Of a DNA stretch of 64,000 nt, positions 45,442 through 55,123 are shown piece after piece. The translations under genes and the position numbers were made by a program. The DNA is from Planctomycetaceae bacterium (GTDB lineage Bacteria; Planctomycetota; Planctomycetia; Planctomycetales; Planctomycetaceae): contig JAGQQG010000014.1 of NCBI GenBank assembly GCA_020426325.1, positions 1-64,000 of the forward strand, given 5' to 3'. The notes under the pieces were generated by a model that saw nothing but the letters and a program-made list of their open reading frames with translations, had not been told where the DNA came from and did no database searches. The first letter of the stretch is position 1; every line of letters starts with the position of its first letter.

Positions 45442-47964
45442 TCATCCGCCGCTGGAGGTCGCAGCAGTCTCGGAGGAGGCTGCCGCTTCAGCAGCACGGG
45501 CCGCTTCGACTCGCTGCTTCTGTTCGAGACGGAGTCGTTCGAGACGAGAGAGCGGCTTCTCGGTCGGCGGAGCTGCCGCTGAAACGGGTTGAGCAGCCGG
45601 TTGAGGCTGATCGGCTTTCGGCGGGATCGGTACGTCGATCTGCAGTCGTCCCGTCCCCAGGTTATGCAGAATGGAAGTGCCAGCCTCTGGCACCTGGACC
45701 TGACAGAACAGATTCTTGTGGTTGCCTGCAGGTGATCCTGTCTGAGTCTTCACGTTGAAGATCAATTCGCCCGTGTCCTTTGTTAGCTTCACGTCCTCTG
45801 CGGTTGTGTTCGCGGGTAGACCGACGAGTTTGGCGATCGCTTCCCCCTCAAAGTCTTTGCGCTTGTTGACCTTGACGATGATCGGCGTCTCTTTGCCCTG
45901 TTCGACCGAGGCAGCCTGATACTCGAACTGGAAGTACTGTTCCTCGACGGTCAACGGCACAAAAGGCGTAGCAATTTCGACGGAACCGTTCCCGACTTTC
46001 GCCCGGGCACGTACGGATATCATGGTCGTCTGCACGGCTGCGTTGCCTGCTGCATTCATCGGGATGAGAGCTTCAGTCTGATCTCCTGCGATTGAGATCG
46101 AGATCGAAGAGTTGACCCCCGGCGGATTCTGGAGCATGTCGAGCTTGATCGGCTCGGCATACCCTTCGTTGCGTTCAGCAATCACCTTGAGGTTCATCGA
46201 TCCCCCCTGTACGAGAGGAACCGGTGGCGGCTCGATACGCACGCGAAACGGGAGTGCCTCAGTGACGACCACCGGCATGCGAAGTTCTTCCTCTTCCCAG
46301 ACCCGCTGATTGTTCTGTCCACGAATCATCAGGTTGAGTGTTGAGAGCGGACCTTCAACAACGTGATCCTGAGCAGAGTCCGCGAGATGAGTGATGATGG
46401 AGGCGTACTTGCCGGCCACTGGGGCGTCAGCTGCTGCAAAGAAGATGACCGGCATTGTTCCGCCTGCACGCCAGCCTTCGGGGCATTCGATGCTCACGCC
46501 GGCTGGCAGATCGTCGCTGCGGAAGTTGACCGGCCCGCCGATGTCGGCCCGACTGACGTTCACGACCAGCCCGCATCCGGCCCCCTGCGGAATGATGATC
46601 TGTGGCTGCACATATTGGTCAAACTCGGTCGGTCGGGCGACGATCTTCGGTTCCACCGGGGTCACCTCGACACGGTACGTATGAGCATCACTCCCCTGAC
46701 GCAGGTGGTCCCGCACTGCAACGGCGAACTCCCCATCCGCTGGGACTGTGAACCGCAAGTAACTGTCCGGACCTCGGCTGTCGTCATTGGCGGCCAACTG
46801 ATTGCCATTCGCCATGTCGTACACATAAACGACAGGGTCGAGTTCCGAACGAATCCGTCGTGCATAGACCTCGATGTCGAACACTTGGCCCTGTTTACCG
46901 GTGAATTTGAAGTAGTCTGCTTCATCGCCTTCAGTCAGGACACCGTTGAACGCACCCGGTCCGGTTCCCGCAGTGGCTTCTGTGTGAGTGTTGTTGGGCT
47001 CGACTTCGACTGCGTTGTCGAGGTTCGTCAGGCGGAACCAGTTCCAGGAAGGGGCGACTCCGTGCTCGTCCTCTGCCACAAGGCCGAATGCCTCCTGAGT
47101 GGTAGCCGGGAGGGTGATCTCACGAGTGAAAGCGCCGGTCGGGTCTCCGAGGAAGGTGACACTGAGCGTCTCGCCCGGCTTGCCTCCTGCGGGGACAGTC
47201 GACATCGGACGCGGGAAATTGCCGATGTGAAGGCGATAGAACGCGTTGCCGTCGCCGTTGTAGGCACTGTCACGGAGGGCAACGATGTACTTGCCGTCTG
47301 CCGGGATGATGGTGCTGACCGCAGCATCGTTCCACAACAGGGCCGCGTCGTCACTCGAAGCAATCTCGTTGCGGTCCTCGCTCATGATGGCCAGGTAGGG
47401 ATCGAAGTAGTTGCCTCCGCCGGACAGGCCCATCCGCATGCCGAAGACCTCTGCACTCAGCCGCTGCCCCTGTTTGGCTTCGACGACAAAGTAGTCCACA
47501 TCTTCAGAGTCGATCCGGCCATGCACGGTCACGTTCTGCTCAATGACTTGCGGCTCGGTGAAGATCGTATTGGGTTCAACCTCATCAATGACGGGCAGGG
47601 CACCCACATGGAAGATTCGAAGATTTGTCAGGCCTGTACGGGTCCGGATCCGCATCCGCTTGGCGCCGGGGACTGCATTGTCAGCCAGTTTGAGCTTGAC
47701 CTTGACCTGTTGCCCATTACTGTTGCCGGCCTCGTCTTTGGGAACCTCAAGGCTGACCACTTCAATGCCGCTGTCATAGATCAGCAATTCCTCGGCGTCC
47801 TGCAGATTAGAACCGTTCAGGATGACGTCGACCTCCGTTCCCCGCTGCCCACCATAGGGGGCAATGCTGCCGAGACCGGGAGAGGCTGCCATCGCCGCCG
47901 GAGTCAGGAGTGCAAAGGTGAGGAGAAGAAGACTGAGTGTCAGGAGTTTTCGTGACATCCGCAT
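45442..47964 (-). CDS. Exported pre-peptidase C-terminal (PPC) domain protein
   Basis: 840 aa. ATG 47964 begins MRMSRKLLTLSLLLLTFALL, a signal peptide, and is preceded by GAGG; a longer frame from 48057 has no support. The start of the mature protein is IPT-like (SIAPYGGQRGTEVDVILNG). Two bacterial PPC beta domains follow (for example VDYFVVEAKQGQRLSAEV and ADYFKFTGKQGQVFDIEV). The C-terminal 70 residues are Ala/Glu/Arg-rich. Second gene of the operon; role probably adhesion or surface binding. Confidence 0.85.
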   Translation of the reverse strand: MRMSRKLLTLSLLLLTFALLTPAAMAASPGLGSIAPYGGQRGTEVDVILNGSNLQDAEELLIYDSGIEVVSLEVPKDEAGNSNGQQVKVKLKLADNAVPGAKRMRIRTRTGLTNLRIFHVGALPVIDEVEPNTIFTEPQVIEQNVTVHGRIDSEDVDYFVVEAKQGQRLSAEVFGMRMGLSGGGNYFDPYLAIMSEDRNEIASSDDAALLWNDAAVSTIIPADGKYIVALRDSAYNGDGNAFYRLHIGNFPRPMSTVPAGGKPGETLSVTFLGDPTGAFTREITLPATTQEAFGLVAEDEHGVAPSWNWFRLTNLDNAVEVEPNNTHTEATAGTGPGAFNGVLTEGDEADYFKFTGKQGQVFDIEVYARRIRSELDPVVYVYDMANGNQLAANDDSRGPDSYLRFTVPADGEFAVAVRDHLRQGSDAHTYRVEVTPVEPKIVARPTEFDQYVQPQIIIPQGAGCGLVVNVSRADIGGPVNFRSDDLPAGVSIECPEGWRAGGTMPVIFFAAADAPVAGKYASIITHLADSAQDHVVEGPLSTLNLMIRGQNNQRVWEEEELRMPVVVTEALPFRVRIEPPPVPLVQGGSMNLKVIAERNEGYAEPIKLDMLQNPPGVNSSISISIAGDQTEALIPMNAAGNAAVQTTMISVRARAKVGNGSVEIATPFVPLTVEEQYFQFEYQAASVEQGKETPIIVKVNKRKDFEGEAIAKLVGLPANTTAEDVKLTKDTGELIFNVKTQTGSPAGNHKNLFCQVQVPEAGTSILHNLGTGRLQIDVPIPPKADQPQPAAQPVSAAAPPTEKPLSRLERLRLEQKQRVEAARAAEAAASSETAATSSGG

Positions 47965-48028
47965 GGCGTGCCTCGGGTGACGTTTTGGGACCGATTTCAT
48001 CCCTGGGTCACTTGTAGATTGGTTGATT

Positions 48029-48092
48029 GCTTGCGGTTTGGCGAAGCCGTTGGGCAATCGTTGGTTTTCAGGTTTCGCTAATCCGCAAGCGG
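48029..48092. repeat. Imperfect inverted repeat, GGTTTCGCTAATCCGCAAGC type
   Basis: The left arm (48029-48048) is an inverted copy of the right arm (48071-48090), matching 17 of 20 bases. The right arm matches 61032-61051 in 19 of 20. It lies between the DUF1501 gene and the PPC gene and may attenuate the operon. Confidence 0.7.
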
Positions 48093-48131
48093 ATAGGTTT
48101 GTTTTTTGTCCATCACAATTGGTTAAAGACT

Positions 48132-49463
48132 CTAGGCGAGTATCTCCTTGATGACTTCGCCACCATTGACGATTTCGATCGGACGATCGCCTGGGGCCAT
48201 GAGTTCCTTATCCGAAATGATTCCCAGGCAGTGGTAAACCGTCGTGAACAGGTTCTCCGGCCCGATCGGATCGAATTCCGGTTCTGTCGCGGTGGCGTCG
48301 GACGCTCCATAGACGGAACCGCGTTTGATGCCACCGCCTGCGAGGACGACGCTGAATCCCTTGGGCCAGTGATCGCGGCCTGCATTGCCATTGATCTTTG
48401 GTGTCCGGCCGAATTCGGATGACACCATTACCAGGGTTTCATCGAGCAAGCCTCGCTCTTCGAGGTCGGTGATGAGCCGTGCGAAGGCCTGATCAAATGG
48501 CGGCATCTGGTTGCGGAAACCGCCGACGATGTTGTTGTGCATGTCCCAGCCGCCGTAGGTCAGGTTGACCAGACGGCAACCCGCCTCGACGAGACGTCGA
48601 GCAAGAATCATGCGTGCCCCCGCCTGATTGCGACCGTACTCATCTCGCAGTTTGGCATCCTCCTTCTCGATGTCGAAGGCATCACGTGCCTCGGGCGAGT
48701 TGATCAGGCTGTACGCTGACTCGTAGAAGGTGTCCATCGCGGTGATCTGGTCGGATTTCTCACGATTCTGGAAGTACGCATTCACAGCTTCCAGGGCGGA
48801 ACGGCGTGTTGCGAATCGCGAGTCATCGATGCCGTCGGGCAGATTGAGGTCACGCACCTTAAAGCCACCGGCTGCGGGATCACTGCCGAGGGAAAACGGA
48901 GCAAAAGCAGAACTCAGGTAACCGCTGCCGGCAAACTCATTGGGCTGATTGGGAATGCAGACGTAAGGTGGCAGATTGTTGCGAGATCCATACTCGTGCG
49001 AGATGACAGACCCGATGCTGGGGAACTGCAACGCCGGGCTCGGTTTGTAACCGGTGAACATGTTGTGCGTGCCACGTTCGTGAGCAGCCTCGCCGTGTGT
49101 CATCGAGCGAACAATCGTCAGACGGTCCGCGATCGCCGCGGTCTTGGAGAGCGTGTCGCCGAACAGCACGCCGTCCAGCTTGGTCTGCACCTGTCCCATT
49201 TCGCCCCGGTATTCGATCGGAGCGTAAGGCTTCGGATCGAACGACTCCTGATGAGCCATTCCGCCCGGCAGGAAGATATGGATGATCGACTTTGCTGTCC
49301 CTTCAAAGTTCTCGTAGTTCTTCAACTCGGCCATCGCTGCCCGACCGCGGAGCAGTTCCGGCAGAGTCAAACCGGCACCGGCCAGCACGCCAACCGAGAG
49401 GAATCCTCGGCGGGACATGTTCCTGAAGTGGTTGGGGGTACAATTCTGTGGCTGTGTCATCAC
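48132..49463 (-). CDS. DUF1501 Tat-exported protein
   Basis: 443 aa, alkaline-phosphatase/sulfatase-like superfamily. A twin-arginine leader SRRGFLSVGVLAG is at residues 17-29. Conserved stretches include HIFLPGGMAHQESFDPKP, THGEAAHERGTHNMFTGY and SSEFGRTPKINGNAGRDHWP, all DUF1501 hallmarks. Enzyme activity unproven. First gene of the four-gene operon (gaps of 167, 92 and 65 bp). Confidence 0.92.
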   Translation of the reverse strand: MMTQPQNCTPNHFRNMSRRGFLSVGVLAGAGLTLPELLRGRAAMAELKNYENFEGTAKSIIHIFLPGGMAHQESFDPKPYAPIEYRGEMGQVQTKLDGVLFGDTLSKTAAIADRLTIVRSMTHGEAAHERGTHNMFTGYKPSPALQFPSIGSVISHEYGSRNNLPPYVCIPNQPNEFAGSGYLSSAFAPFSLGSDPAAGGFKVRDLNLPDGIDDSRFATRRSALEAVNAYFQNREKSDQITAMDTFYESAYSLINSPEARDAFDIEKEDAKLRDEYGRNQAGARMILARRLVEAGCRLVNLTYGGWDMHNNIVGGFRNQMPPFDQAFARLITDLEERGLLDETLVMVSSEFGRTPKINGNAGRDHWPKGFSVVLAGGGIKRGSVYGASDATATEPEFDPIGPENLFTTVYHCLGIISDKELMAPGDRPIEIVNGGEVIKEILA

Positions 49464-50107
49464 AAAGCACTCCTCAGTTCATCATTGTGTCGAGGGGAAA
49501 TTACGACTTCGCGAGCAGGGTCAAGTCGATATTGGTTAGCACATTCAGCCAAGTCGGGCCCGGATTGAATGTGATGAGCGTCTGTCCGATCAATTGGTCT
49601 CACAACGGGACACGTCAAAGATGCTCAAGTGGGCATCAAGTCGGTTCAAACGAACCAGCATTCTTCAGGTGGGAATCATGACCGGTGCTGGTGCCGGCTG
49701 GCAGGGATCACAAGCGTCTTTTCAGGACAATCCTTTGATCGGTGTTGAAGTCCAAGCTACGCATGTACAACTCCCGTTGTCAAGGTTGTGGGAGCCATCC
49801 CTGGCGATGAAGCACTCAGCCAGCCGACATAAGTGCTGATCAGCACTCGATATTCTTCAACTGCTGCCTCTTGGTGAATTCTGCCATCTTTGGACCGAAC
49901 ATTCCAGTAACCGCGTCGAGTTCGGTGCGGCTTCAGAAACTCAGTGAATCAATCCTGTCTTGTGTGCAGATCTGTCGATTCTCGGCAACATCCGAAAGAT
50001 GTGCTCCGTCTCATGGCAAATCAGTCGAGAGTGGCTTCTATAATGCAGTTCAGAAACAACTCTCGATGATAAAATGAGAATGACATCCAGTTCTCAGAGC
50101 GACATCA
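49464..50107. other. Large divergent intergenic region
   Basis: 644 bp between the DUF1501 operon (minus) and the cPPR gene (plus). It contains a perfect 16-bp palindrome (49832-49847). Short open frames here have no ribosome-binding sites or family resemblance. Promoters for both directions should lie here; no RNA gene could be recognised. Confidence 0.5.
49832..49847. promoter_or_regulatory. Perfect 16-bp palindrome, candidate operator
   Basis: AGTGCTGATCAGCACT is fully self-complementary. It lies 369 bp upstream of the DUF1501 start and 260 bp upstream of the cPPR gene. The perfect symmetry suits a dimeric regulator; none is encoded adjacent. Confidence 0.35.
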
Positions 50108-50581
50108 ATGCGAATTCTCATCCTAGAGGACTGCATCGAAAGGCAAGCATTGATGGAGACCTGTCTTGCAAAAGGCTTTCCAGATTACAATGTGTCATTC
50201 GATCGTGATGCAAACGCTTTCTGCGAGCGAGTGCGACGCGACGGGCTTGCTGATGTTGCCCTGATTGCACTCGATCACGATCTGGAGATGATCCTCGATG
50301 ATTCCGGACAACTTTACGATCCGGGGACAGGTCGCGATGTGGCTGAGTGTCTCGCTCAGCTTGATCCCGTGTGTCCGGTCATCATCCACTCGACGAACTC
50401 GCCTGCTGCTGTTGGAATGGAGCAATGCCTTCAGGACGCACACTGGACCACGCATCGGGTCATCCCTTTCGTGTCTCCCGTTAGCCGAGGAAGTGATGAT
50501 GCGGCACCTGCAAATGCGGAGTGGATCCGGACCTTTTGGTATCGGACCTGTCGAAAGGCCATTTCCTCCTCGTTGCGGTAG
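50108..50581 (+). CDS. Cyclic-phosphate processing receiver (cPPR)-like protein
   Basis: 157 aa, receiver-like fold. The N-terminal acidic patch is MRILILEDC; residues 55-59 are LDHDL, then DPGTGRDVAE at 71-80 and IIHSTNSPAA at 92-101, the pattern I know from cPPR domains. That family is thought to act on 2',3'-cyclic phosphate RNA ends. No RNA ligase or Rnl gene is in the window, so the gene is an orphan. Identity by motif only. Confidence 0.65.
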   Translation: MRILILEDCIERQALMETCLAKGFPDYNVSFDRDANAFCERVRRDGLADVALIALDHDLEMILDDSGQLYDPGTGRDVAECLAQLDPVCPVIIHSTNSPAAVGMEQCLQDAHWTTHRVIPFVSPVSRGSDDAAPANAEWIRTFWYRTCRKAISSSLR

Positions 50582-50678
50582 CTTAGTCATTGCCACTGCA
50601 CGAATACTCGTTGGAATTCCGGACGTTCTCGCCTAAACTCAGCTGTTTGCAGCACTCCAGACAGGTTGAGACGATCGG

Positions 50679-52109
50679 ATGGCGAAAGACTTTCTTGCGG
50701 GAACGAAAGACCGCTATGACGTGGTGGTGATCGGCTCGGGACTGGCCGGGCTGACGGGGGCGAACGTGCTCGCCAAGCAGGGGTATTCCGTCCTGCTGCT
50801 TGAGCATCACTATCAACTCGGCGGGATGGCCACGTGGTTCAAACGCCGAGGGGGACACATCTTCGATATCTCTCTGCATGGCTTTCCGGTTGGGATGAAG
50901 AAGTCCTGCCGAAAATACTGGACCGACGAGATCGCTGAGAGCATCGTCCAACTCAAAGGCATCCGCTTCGAGAATCCGCAATTCTCTCTCCGCACGACGT
51001 TCACCCGGGAGGATTTCACAAGGATCATCACGGACGAGTTCGGGATTCCATTCGAGACGGTCGATCAGTTCTTCGCCACGGCCCGGTCGATGAATTTTTA
51101 CGATGACCAGAGCAAGACCACGCGAGAGCTGTTCGAGGAGTTCTTCCCCGGCCGCAGTGACGTGCATCGTCTGCTGATGGAACCGATCACCTACGCCAAC
51201 GGCTCGACGATGGAAGACCCGGCCATCACCTACGGCATTGTCTTCAGCAACTTTATGAGCAAGGGGGTCTTTACCTTTCAGGGGGGGACAGACAAGCTGG
51301 TGCAGCAGATGAAGGCTGAGTTGGAGGCGAACGGCGTTGACATTCGCATCCGCTCGCTCGTGGAAGAGGTTGAGGTCACTCCCGATCGTCGCGTCACAGC
51401 CGTGGTCGTCAACGGTAAACGTGTCGAGTGCGGGGCCGTGCTCTCAAACGCAAATATCAAATCGACGATCCTGAAACTTGTCGGTGAGGAACACTTCGAT
51501 CCGGAGTATGTCGATGAAGCGAAAGCTGTCCGACTGAACAATTCGAGCTGTCAGGTCTACATCGGTCTCAAGCCGGGGGTCAGTTTTGACGACAGCTGCG
51601 GCGACTTGCTGTTTCACTCTGAGCATACCGGCTTCGACGTCGATGCCATGCTCTCCAAGGATGTCAGTAGCCGAACGTTCTCCTTCTACTATCCTCAAAC
51701 CCGGCCTGGCAGCGACCGCTGGTTGATCGTCTCCTCAACCAACGCCAATTACGATGACTGGGCGAACCTGCCCGAAGATCAGTATGAGGCGGACAAGCAA
51801 CATCTGTGCGAGACGACGCTCGACTGTCTGGAGCAGTACGTCCCCAACATTCGCGAGAAGCTCGATTGGATCGAAGCGTCGACCCCGCGAACATTCAAGC
51901 ACTACACCCGCCATCTCGAGGGGGCCAGCTTCGGTACCAAGTTCGAAGGCCTCAAGGTCTCTCAGACGCTTCCCGAGCAGATTCACGGCCTGTTTCACGC
52001 GGGTTCCGTAGGCATCATCATGTCCGGCTGGCTGGGTGCGGTGAACTACGGCGTGATCACGTCAAACGAAGTCGACAAGTACCTGACGCCCGCGGAAGCG
52101 ACTGTTTGA
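50679..52109 (+). CDS. CrtI/CrtISO-like FAD-dependent oxidoreductase
   Basis: 476 aa. The FAD-binding motif [17 protein letters not shown] is at 16-32, with [11 protein letters not shown] at 39-49 for the nucleotide. The family desaturates or isomerises carotenoids and similar polyenes; the C-terminal region ([16 protein letters not shown]) is related. A paralogue is at 61060-62478 beside an acyl carrier protein. Whether the substrate is a carotenoid cannot be said; no phytoene synthase is in the window. Confidence 0.8.
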   Translation: MAKDFLAGTKDRYDVVVIGSGLAGLTGANVLAKQGYSVLLLEHHYQLGGMATWFKRRGGHIFDISLHGFPVGMKKSCRKYWTDEIAESIVQLKGIRFENPQFSLRTTFTREDFTRIITDEFGIPFETVDQFFATARSMNFYDDQSKTTRELFEEFFPGRSDVHRLLMEPITYANGSTMEDPAITYGIVFSNFMSKGVFTFQGGTDKLVQQMKAELEANGVDIRIRSLVEEVEVTPDRRVTAVVVNGKRVECGAVLSNANIKSTILKLVGEEHFDPEYVDEAKAVRLNNSSCQVYIGLKPGVSFDDSCGDLLFHSEHTGFDVDAMLSKDVSSRTFSFYYPQTRPGSDRWLIVSSTNANYDDWANLPEDQYEADKQHLCETTLDCLEQYVPNIREKLDWIEASTPRTFKHYTRHLEGASFGTKFEGLKVSQTLPEQIHGLFHAGSVGIIMSGWLGAVNYGVITSNEVDKYLTPAEATV

Positions 52110-52229
52110 ACAAGATTCCTGATTTCAGCTCTCGTCTCGTCGATCATTCCTGCCTACCATAGGCAGAAGAGTTCCTCGCGGATTCGGTGGCGTGTCATCA
52201 CGTCATGTCCCCAAAAGTCCAGATTCTCG

Positions 52230-53894
52230 ATGTCGCCTGTCCCCCCGCAGTATCAGCAGACGGTTGAGATGGCGTCGCCGGTGGGCGATCGCTCTGTTGA
52301 GGTCCATCCGGTGATTGCTCTTGTTAAGGGCAGCGATCCGGGACAGAGCCAGGAAACCGATCTGCTTCTCGCACAAAGGCTGAAGATCGCCTCGCTTGTG
52401 CTGTTTGCCGGGTTCTGTGCATTCTTCATCAAGAATGTGCTCTACCTCGAACAGTTTCGGTCGATGCCGGATTGGGCTTTGTTCTGGGATCATCTGGCCA
52501 TCACGCTGATCACGGGTCTCGTCGGGTGGCGATTGTGCACTCGATGCCAGCACACTCTGAATCACCTTCGCGTGGTCGAGTTACTGGTCTTCGGGGGATC
52601 GGCGCTGTTCTTTCTGCTGCTCAGTTACTCGCAACTTGCCCATAGTGCGACTGCGGGATACATCCCGCCGATCATTCCCCCGTGGTTGTTGCTGATCTTT
52701 ACATATGCCTTGTTCATCCCGAACACCTGGCAGCGGGCAGCCGCCGTGATTGGTGTCATTGCCGCTCTTCCGGTGGTGTTGACTCTGTTTCTCAGTACGA
52801 CATCACCTGAGTTTAAGCAATTGCTGACAACAAACCTGCACTTTCAGGGGTTCATCGTCTCAGTCATCATGCTCATGACGCTCACAGCCGTCAGCGCGAC
52901 GCTGGGTGTGAAAACGATCGGCACGCTCCGACGAACTGCCTACGAGGCCCGGAGGATTGGTCAATACCGGCTCAAGCGGCTGCTGGGATCGGGAGGCATG
53001 GGTGAGGTCTATCTGGCCGAACATGTCATGTTGAAGCGACCCTGTGCGGTGAAGGTGATCAAACCGGCCAAGGCGGGCGACCGGAAGGCACTGGCCCGCT
53101 TCGAGCAGGAAGTCCAGGCGACGGCCAAACTCACTCATTGGAACAGTATCGAGATTTTCGACTACGGACGTGCGGAGGACGGAACGTTCTATTACGCCAT
53201 GGAATATTTGCCGGGGATGAACCTCGAACAACTGGTCGAAATGTACGGCCCGTTACCCGAGTCACGGATCATTCATCTTCTCTCTCAAACCTGTGATGCG
53301 CTCAGCGAAGCACACGCGTTGGGATTGATCCACCGTGACATCAAGCCGGCCAACATCTTCGCGGCCAAACGTGGACAGATCTACGATACGGCCAAGTTGC
53401 TGGACTTCGGACTCGCCAAGCCACTCGCCAAAATGGAGCAGGGGAACCTGACTCAGGAGGGAAATGTCGCTGGGTCGCCTCTGTACATGGCTCCTGAGCA
53501 GATTATGGGAGATCCTCCCGATGCCAGAAGCGATATTTACTCGCTGGGCGTTGTGGCTTACTTCCTGCTGACGGGCAGGCGACCATTTGAGCATGAAAAC
53601 TCAATGAAAGTCTTGATCGCTCACGCTCATGAGACGCCCGCGCCTCCGTCCAGCTTGAAGGTAGAGATCTCGTCGGACATCGAAGCGATTGTCCTGAAGT
53701 GCCTCGAAAAATCTCCGGACGCACGCTTTTCTGATGCTCAATCACTCCGGAGTGCGCTACTTCGCTGCGACCAGGCCGGACACTGGACTCGAGAAGACGC
53801 TCGCTCATGGTGGGAGAACAACGGTTGTCCGCACAAGCGGGAGTTGGACCAGGAAGTCTTCGGACGAGAGCAGCTTGCTCTCACGGCGTCCTGA
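52230..53894 (+). CDS. Membrane-anchored Ser/Thr protein kinase
   Basis: 554 aa. The N-terminal 230 residues hold five or six membrane helices (about 52-70, 88-103, 115-133, 150-165, 170-190 and 206-226), an uncommon arrangement for a kinase. The C-terminal kinase domain starts at about 245 (YRLKRLLGSGGMGEVYLAE), with Lys275, HRDIKPAN and LLDFGLA and an APEQ motif, so it should be active. The membrane part may sense a ligand. It is alone, with no sigma factor or anti-sigma gene next to it. Confidence 0.88.
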   Translation: MSPVPPQYQQTVEMASPVGDRSVEVHPVIALVKGSDPGQSQETDLLLAQRLKIASLVLFAGFCAFFIKNVLYLEQFRSMPDWALFWDHLAITLITGLVGWRLCTRCQHTLNHLRVVELLVFGGSALFFLLLSYSQLAHSATAGYIPPIIPPWLLLIFTYALFIPNTWQRAAAVIGVIAALPVVLTLFLSTTSPEFKQLLTTNLHFQGFIVSVIMLMTLTAVSATLGVKTIGTLRRTAYEARRIGQYRLKRLLGSGGMGEVYLAEHVMLKRPCAVKVIKPAKAGDRKALARFEQEVQATAKLTHWNSIEIFDYGRAEDGTFYYAMEYLPGMNLEQLVEMYGPLPESRIIHLLSQTCDALSEAHALGLIHRDIKPANIFAAKRGQIYDTAKLLDFGLAKPLAKMEQGNLTQEGNVAGSPLYMAPEQIMGDPPDARSDIYSLGVVAYFLLTGRRPFEHENSMKVLIAHAHETPAPPSSLKVEISSDIEAIVLKCLEKSPDARFSDAQSLRSALLRCDQAGHWTREDARSWWENNGCPHKRELDQEVFGREQLALTAS

Positions 53895-53967
53895 ATGACA
53901 TTCATCCGGGACGGTGCTCGTTCAGAGCATCGATTCTGGGCGACCTTTGGCGAAATTCAGACTGTGC

Positions 53968-54198
53968 TCAGTTGTTGCGGAGGGCTTCGTCAATTTCGTC
54001 GAAGCCGTGAAGACTCACTTCCCGAATATCCATCTCGTGTTCAATTCGCAGGCTGACGATCCCTTGGTCGATGTCCATGATGGTTAGAACGTGTTGGCCA
54101 ACCTGTATTGAATCACCGATCGAAAGTTCGATCTCTTGCTCTTGCACGGGGAACCCTCCGGGAAGTGGTGGTGGTTCGTGTATTGAAATTCCGTTCAT
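53968..54198 (-). CDS. Small beta-rich protein, CsrA-like pattern
   Basis: 76 aa from ATG 54198. The middle, IELSIGDSIQVGQHVLTIMD, followed by GIVSLRIEHEMDIREVSLH, repeats the strand pattern of CsrA, an RNA-binding regulator, but lacks the family's N-terminal LTR motif. Pro/Gly-rich start (PPPLPGGFP). It is equally likely an unrelated small beta protein. It lies between the kinase and deacetylase genes on the opposite strand. Confidence 0.45.
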   Translation of the reverse strand: MNGISIHEPPPLPGGFPVQEQEIELSIGDSIQVGQHVLTIMDIDQGIVSLRIEHEMDIREVSLHGFDEIDEALRNN

Positions 54199-54411
54199 AT
54201 CCCGCAACGATTTTGCGGCTCAGAAGTCGGTGACTATAACACTTGTTCTGTAGTTCGACAAAGGCTATTCACACTCGTGGCACAACGTTTTTCAATCCAG
54301 AAATCGCGGATCTTTTTTCCATTGACATCCCGGTCAGGAAACGCACGCTGCATCTCGTGAACATCTGTTCGCAGGTTGGTTTGTATCCGTCATTCATCCT
54401 TCGAGAACATC

Positions 54412-55119
54412 ATGCAAGTCCCCAATGAACCCCTTGATCTTCTGGTCGTTGCACCTCATCCAGATGATGCGGAGATCAGTGTGGGAGGCGCAATTCTGCG
54501 CTGCAAAGCGCTGGGGATGTCGGTCGGTGTTGTTGAACTCACGAATGGAGAACCAACACCTCATGGGAGCGAACAGATTCGAACAGCGGAAACCAATGCT
54601 TCGACCAAAGTCCTCGAACTCGACTGGCGGCACAATTTGGGCCTGCCCAATCGCAGTCTGGAGAACGATCTTGCCTCTCGCAGGGCATTAGCAGGCGTGT
54701 TTCGCGTGACACGCCCAGGCATCATTCTTGCCCCGTACTGGGATGATGCACATCCTGACCACGTCGCAGCTAGTGCCCTTTGCGACGGAGCGCGCTTTTG
54801 GTCCAAACTCTCCCGGTCCGATCTCGCGGGCGATCCGTTCCATCCCCCCCGTATCTATTATTTCTGGAGCATTCATCTTCGCATCCACCCTGCACCTGCT
54901 TTCGTGCTCGACATCAGCCCCTACATCGACCGGAAAATGGACGCAGTCCGATGCTTCGAGAGTCAGATGGTCGTCGGGCGCTCGCAGGAGCATCCGACAT
55001 TGTTGGATGACATCAAGGATCGGGCCCGCTACTGGGGTTGGACCATCGGCACCGCCTACGCAGAGCCATTTGCCAGTCGGGAAGAGATCGGGCTCAGTGA
55101 TCTTCGCGTGCTACACTGA
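54412..55119 (+). CDS. bshB1: BshB1-like GlcNAc-malate deacetylase (LmbE/PIG-L family)
   Basis: 235 aa, zinc-dependent deacetylase. PHPDDAE is at residues 15-21 and the second metal motif HPDH near 113. The C-terminal PAFVLDISPYIDRKMDAVRC agrees with BshB1 of the bacillithiol pathway. Neither bshA nor bshC is in the window. Start ATG 54412. The MoaD-like gene follows 4 bp later, so they are likely co-transcribed. Confidence 0.8.
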   Translation: MQVPNEPLDLLVVAPHPDDAEISVGGAILRCKALGMSVGVVELTNGEPTPHGSEQIRTAETNASTKVLELDWRHNLGLPNRSLENDLASRRALAGVFRVTRPGIILAPYWDDAHPDHVAASALCDGARFWSKLSRSDLAGDPFHPPRIYYFWSIHLRIHPAPAFVLDISPYIDRKMDAVRCFESQMVVGRSQEHPTLLDDIKDRARYWGWTIGTAYAEPFASREEIGLSDLRVLH

Positions 55120-55123
55120 CCAG

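Noticed and set aside
46363-47955. Long plus-strand open frame of 530 codons
   Set aside because: It lies wholly antisense to the PPC protein gene, which has a signal peptide and domain motifs. The plus-strand translation shows no family.
49594-50077. Short plus-strand open frames in the 644-bp gap
   Set aside because: No ribosome-binding sites and no resemblance to known proteins.
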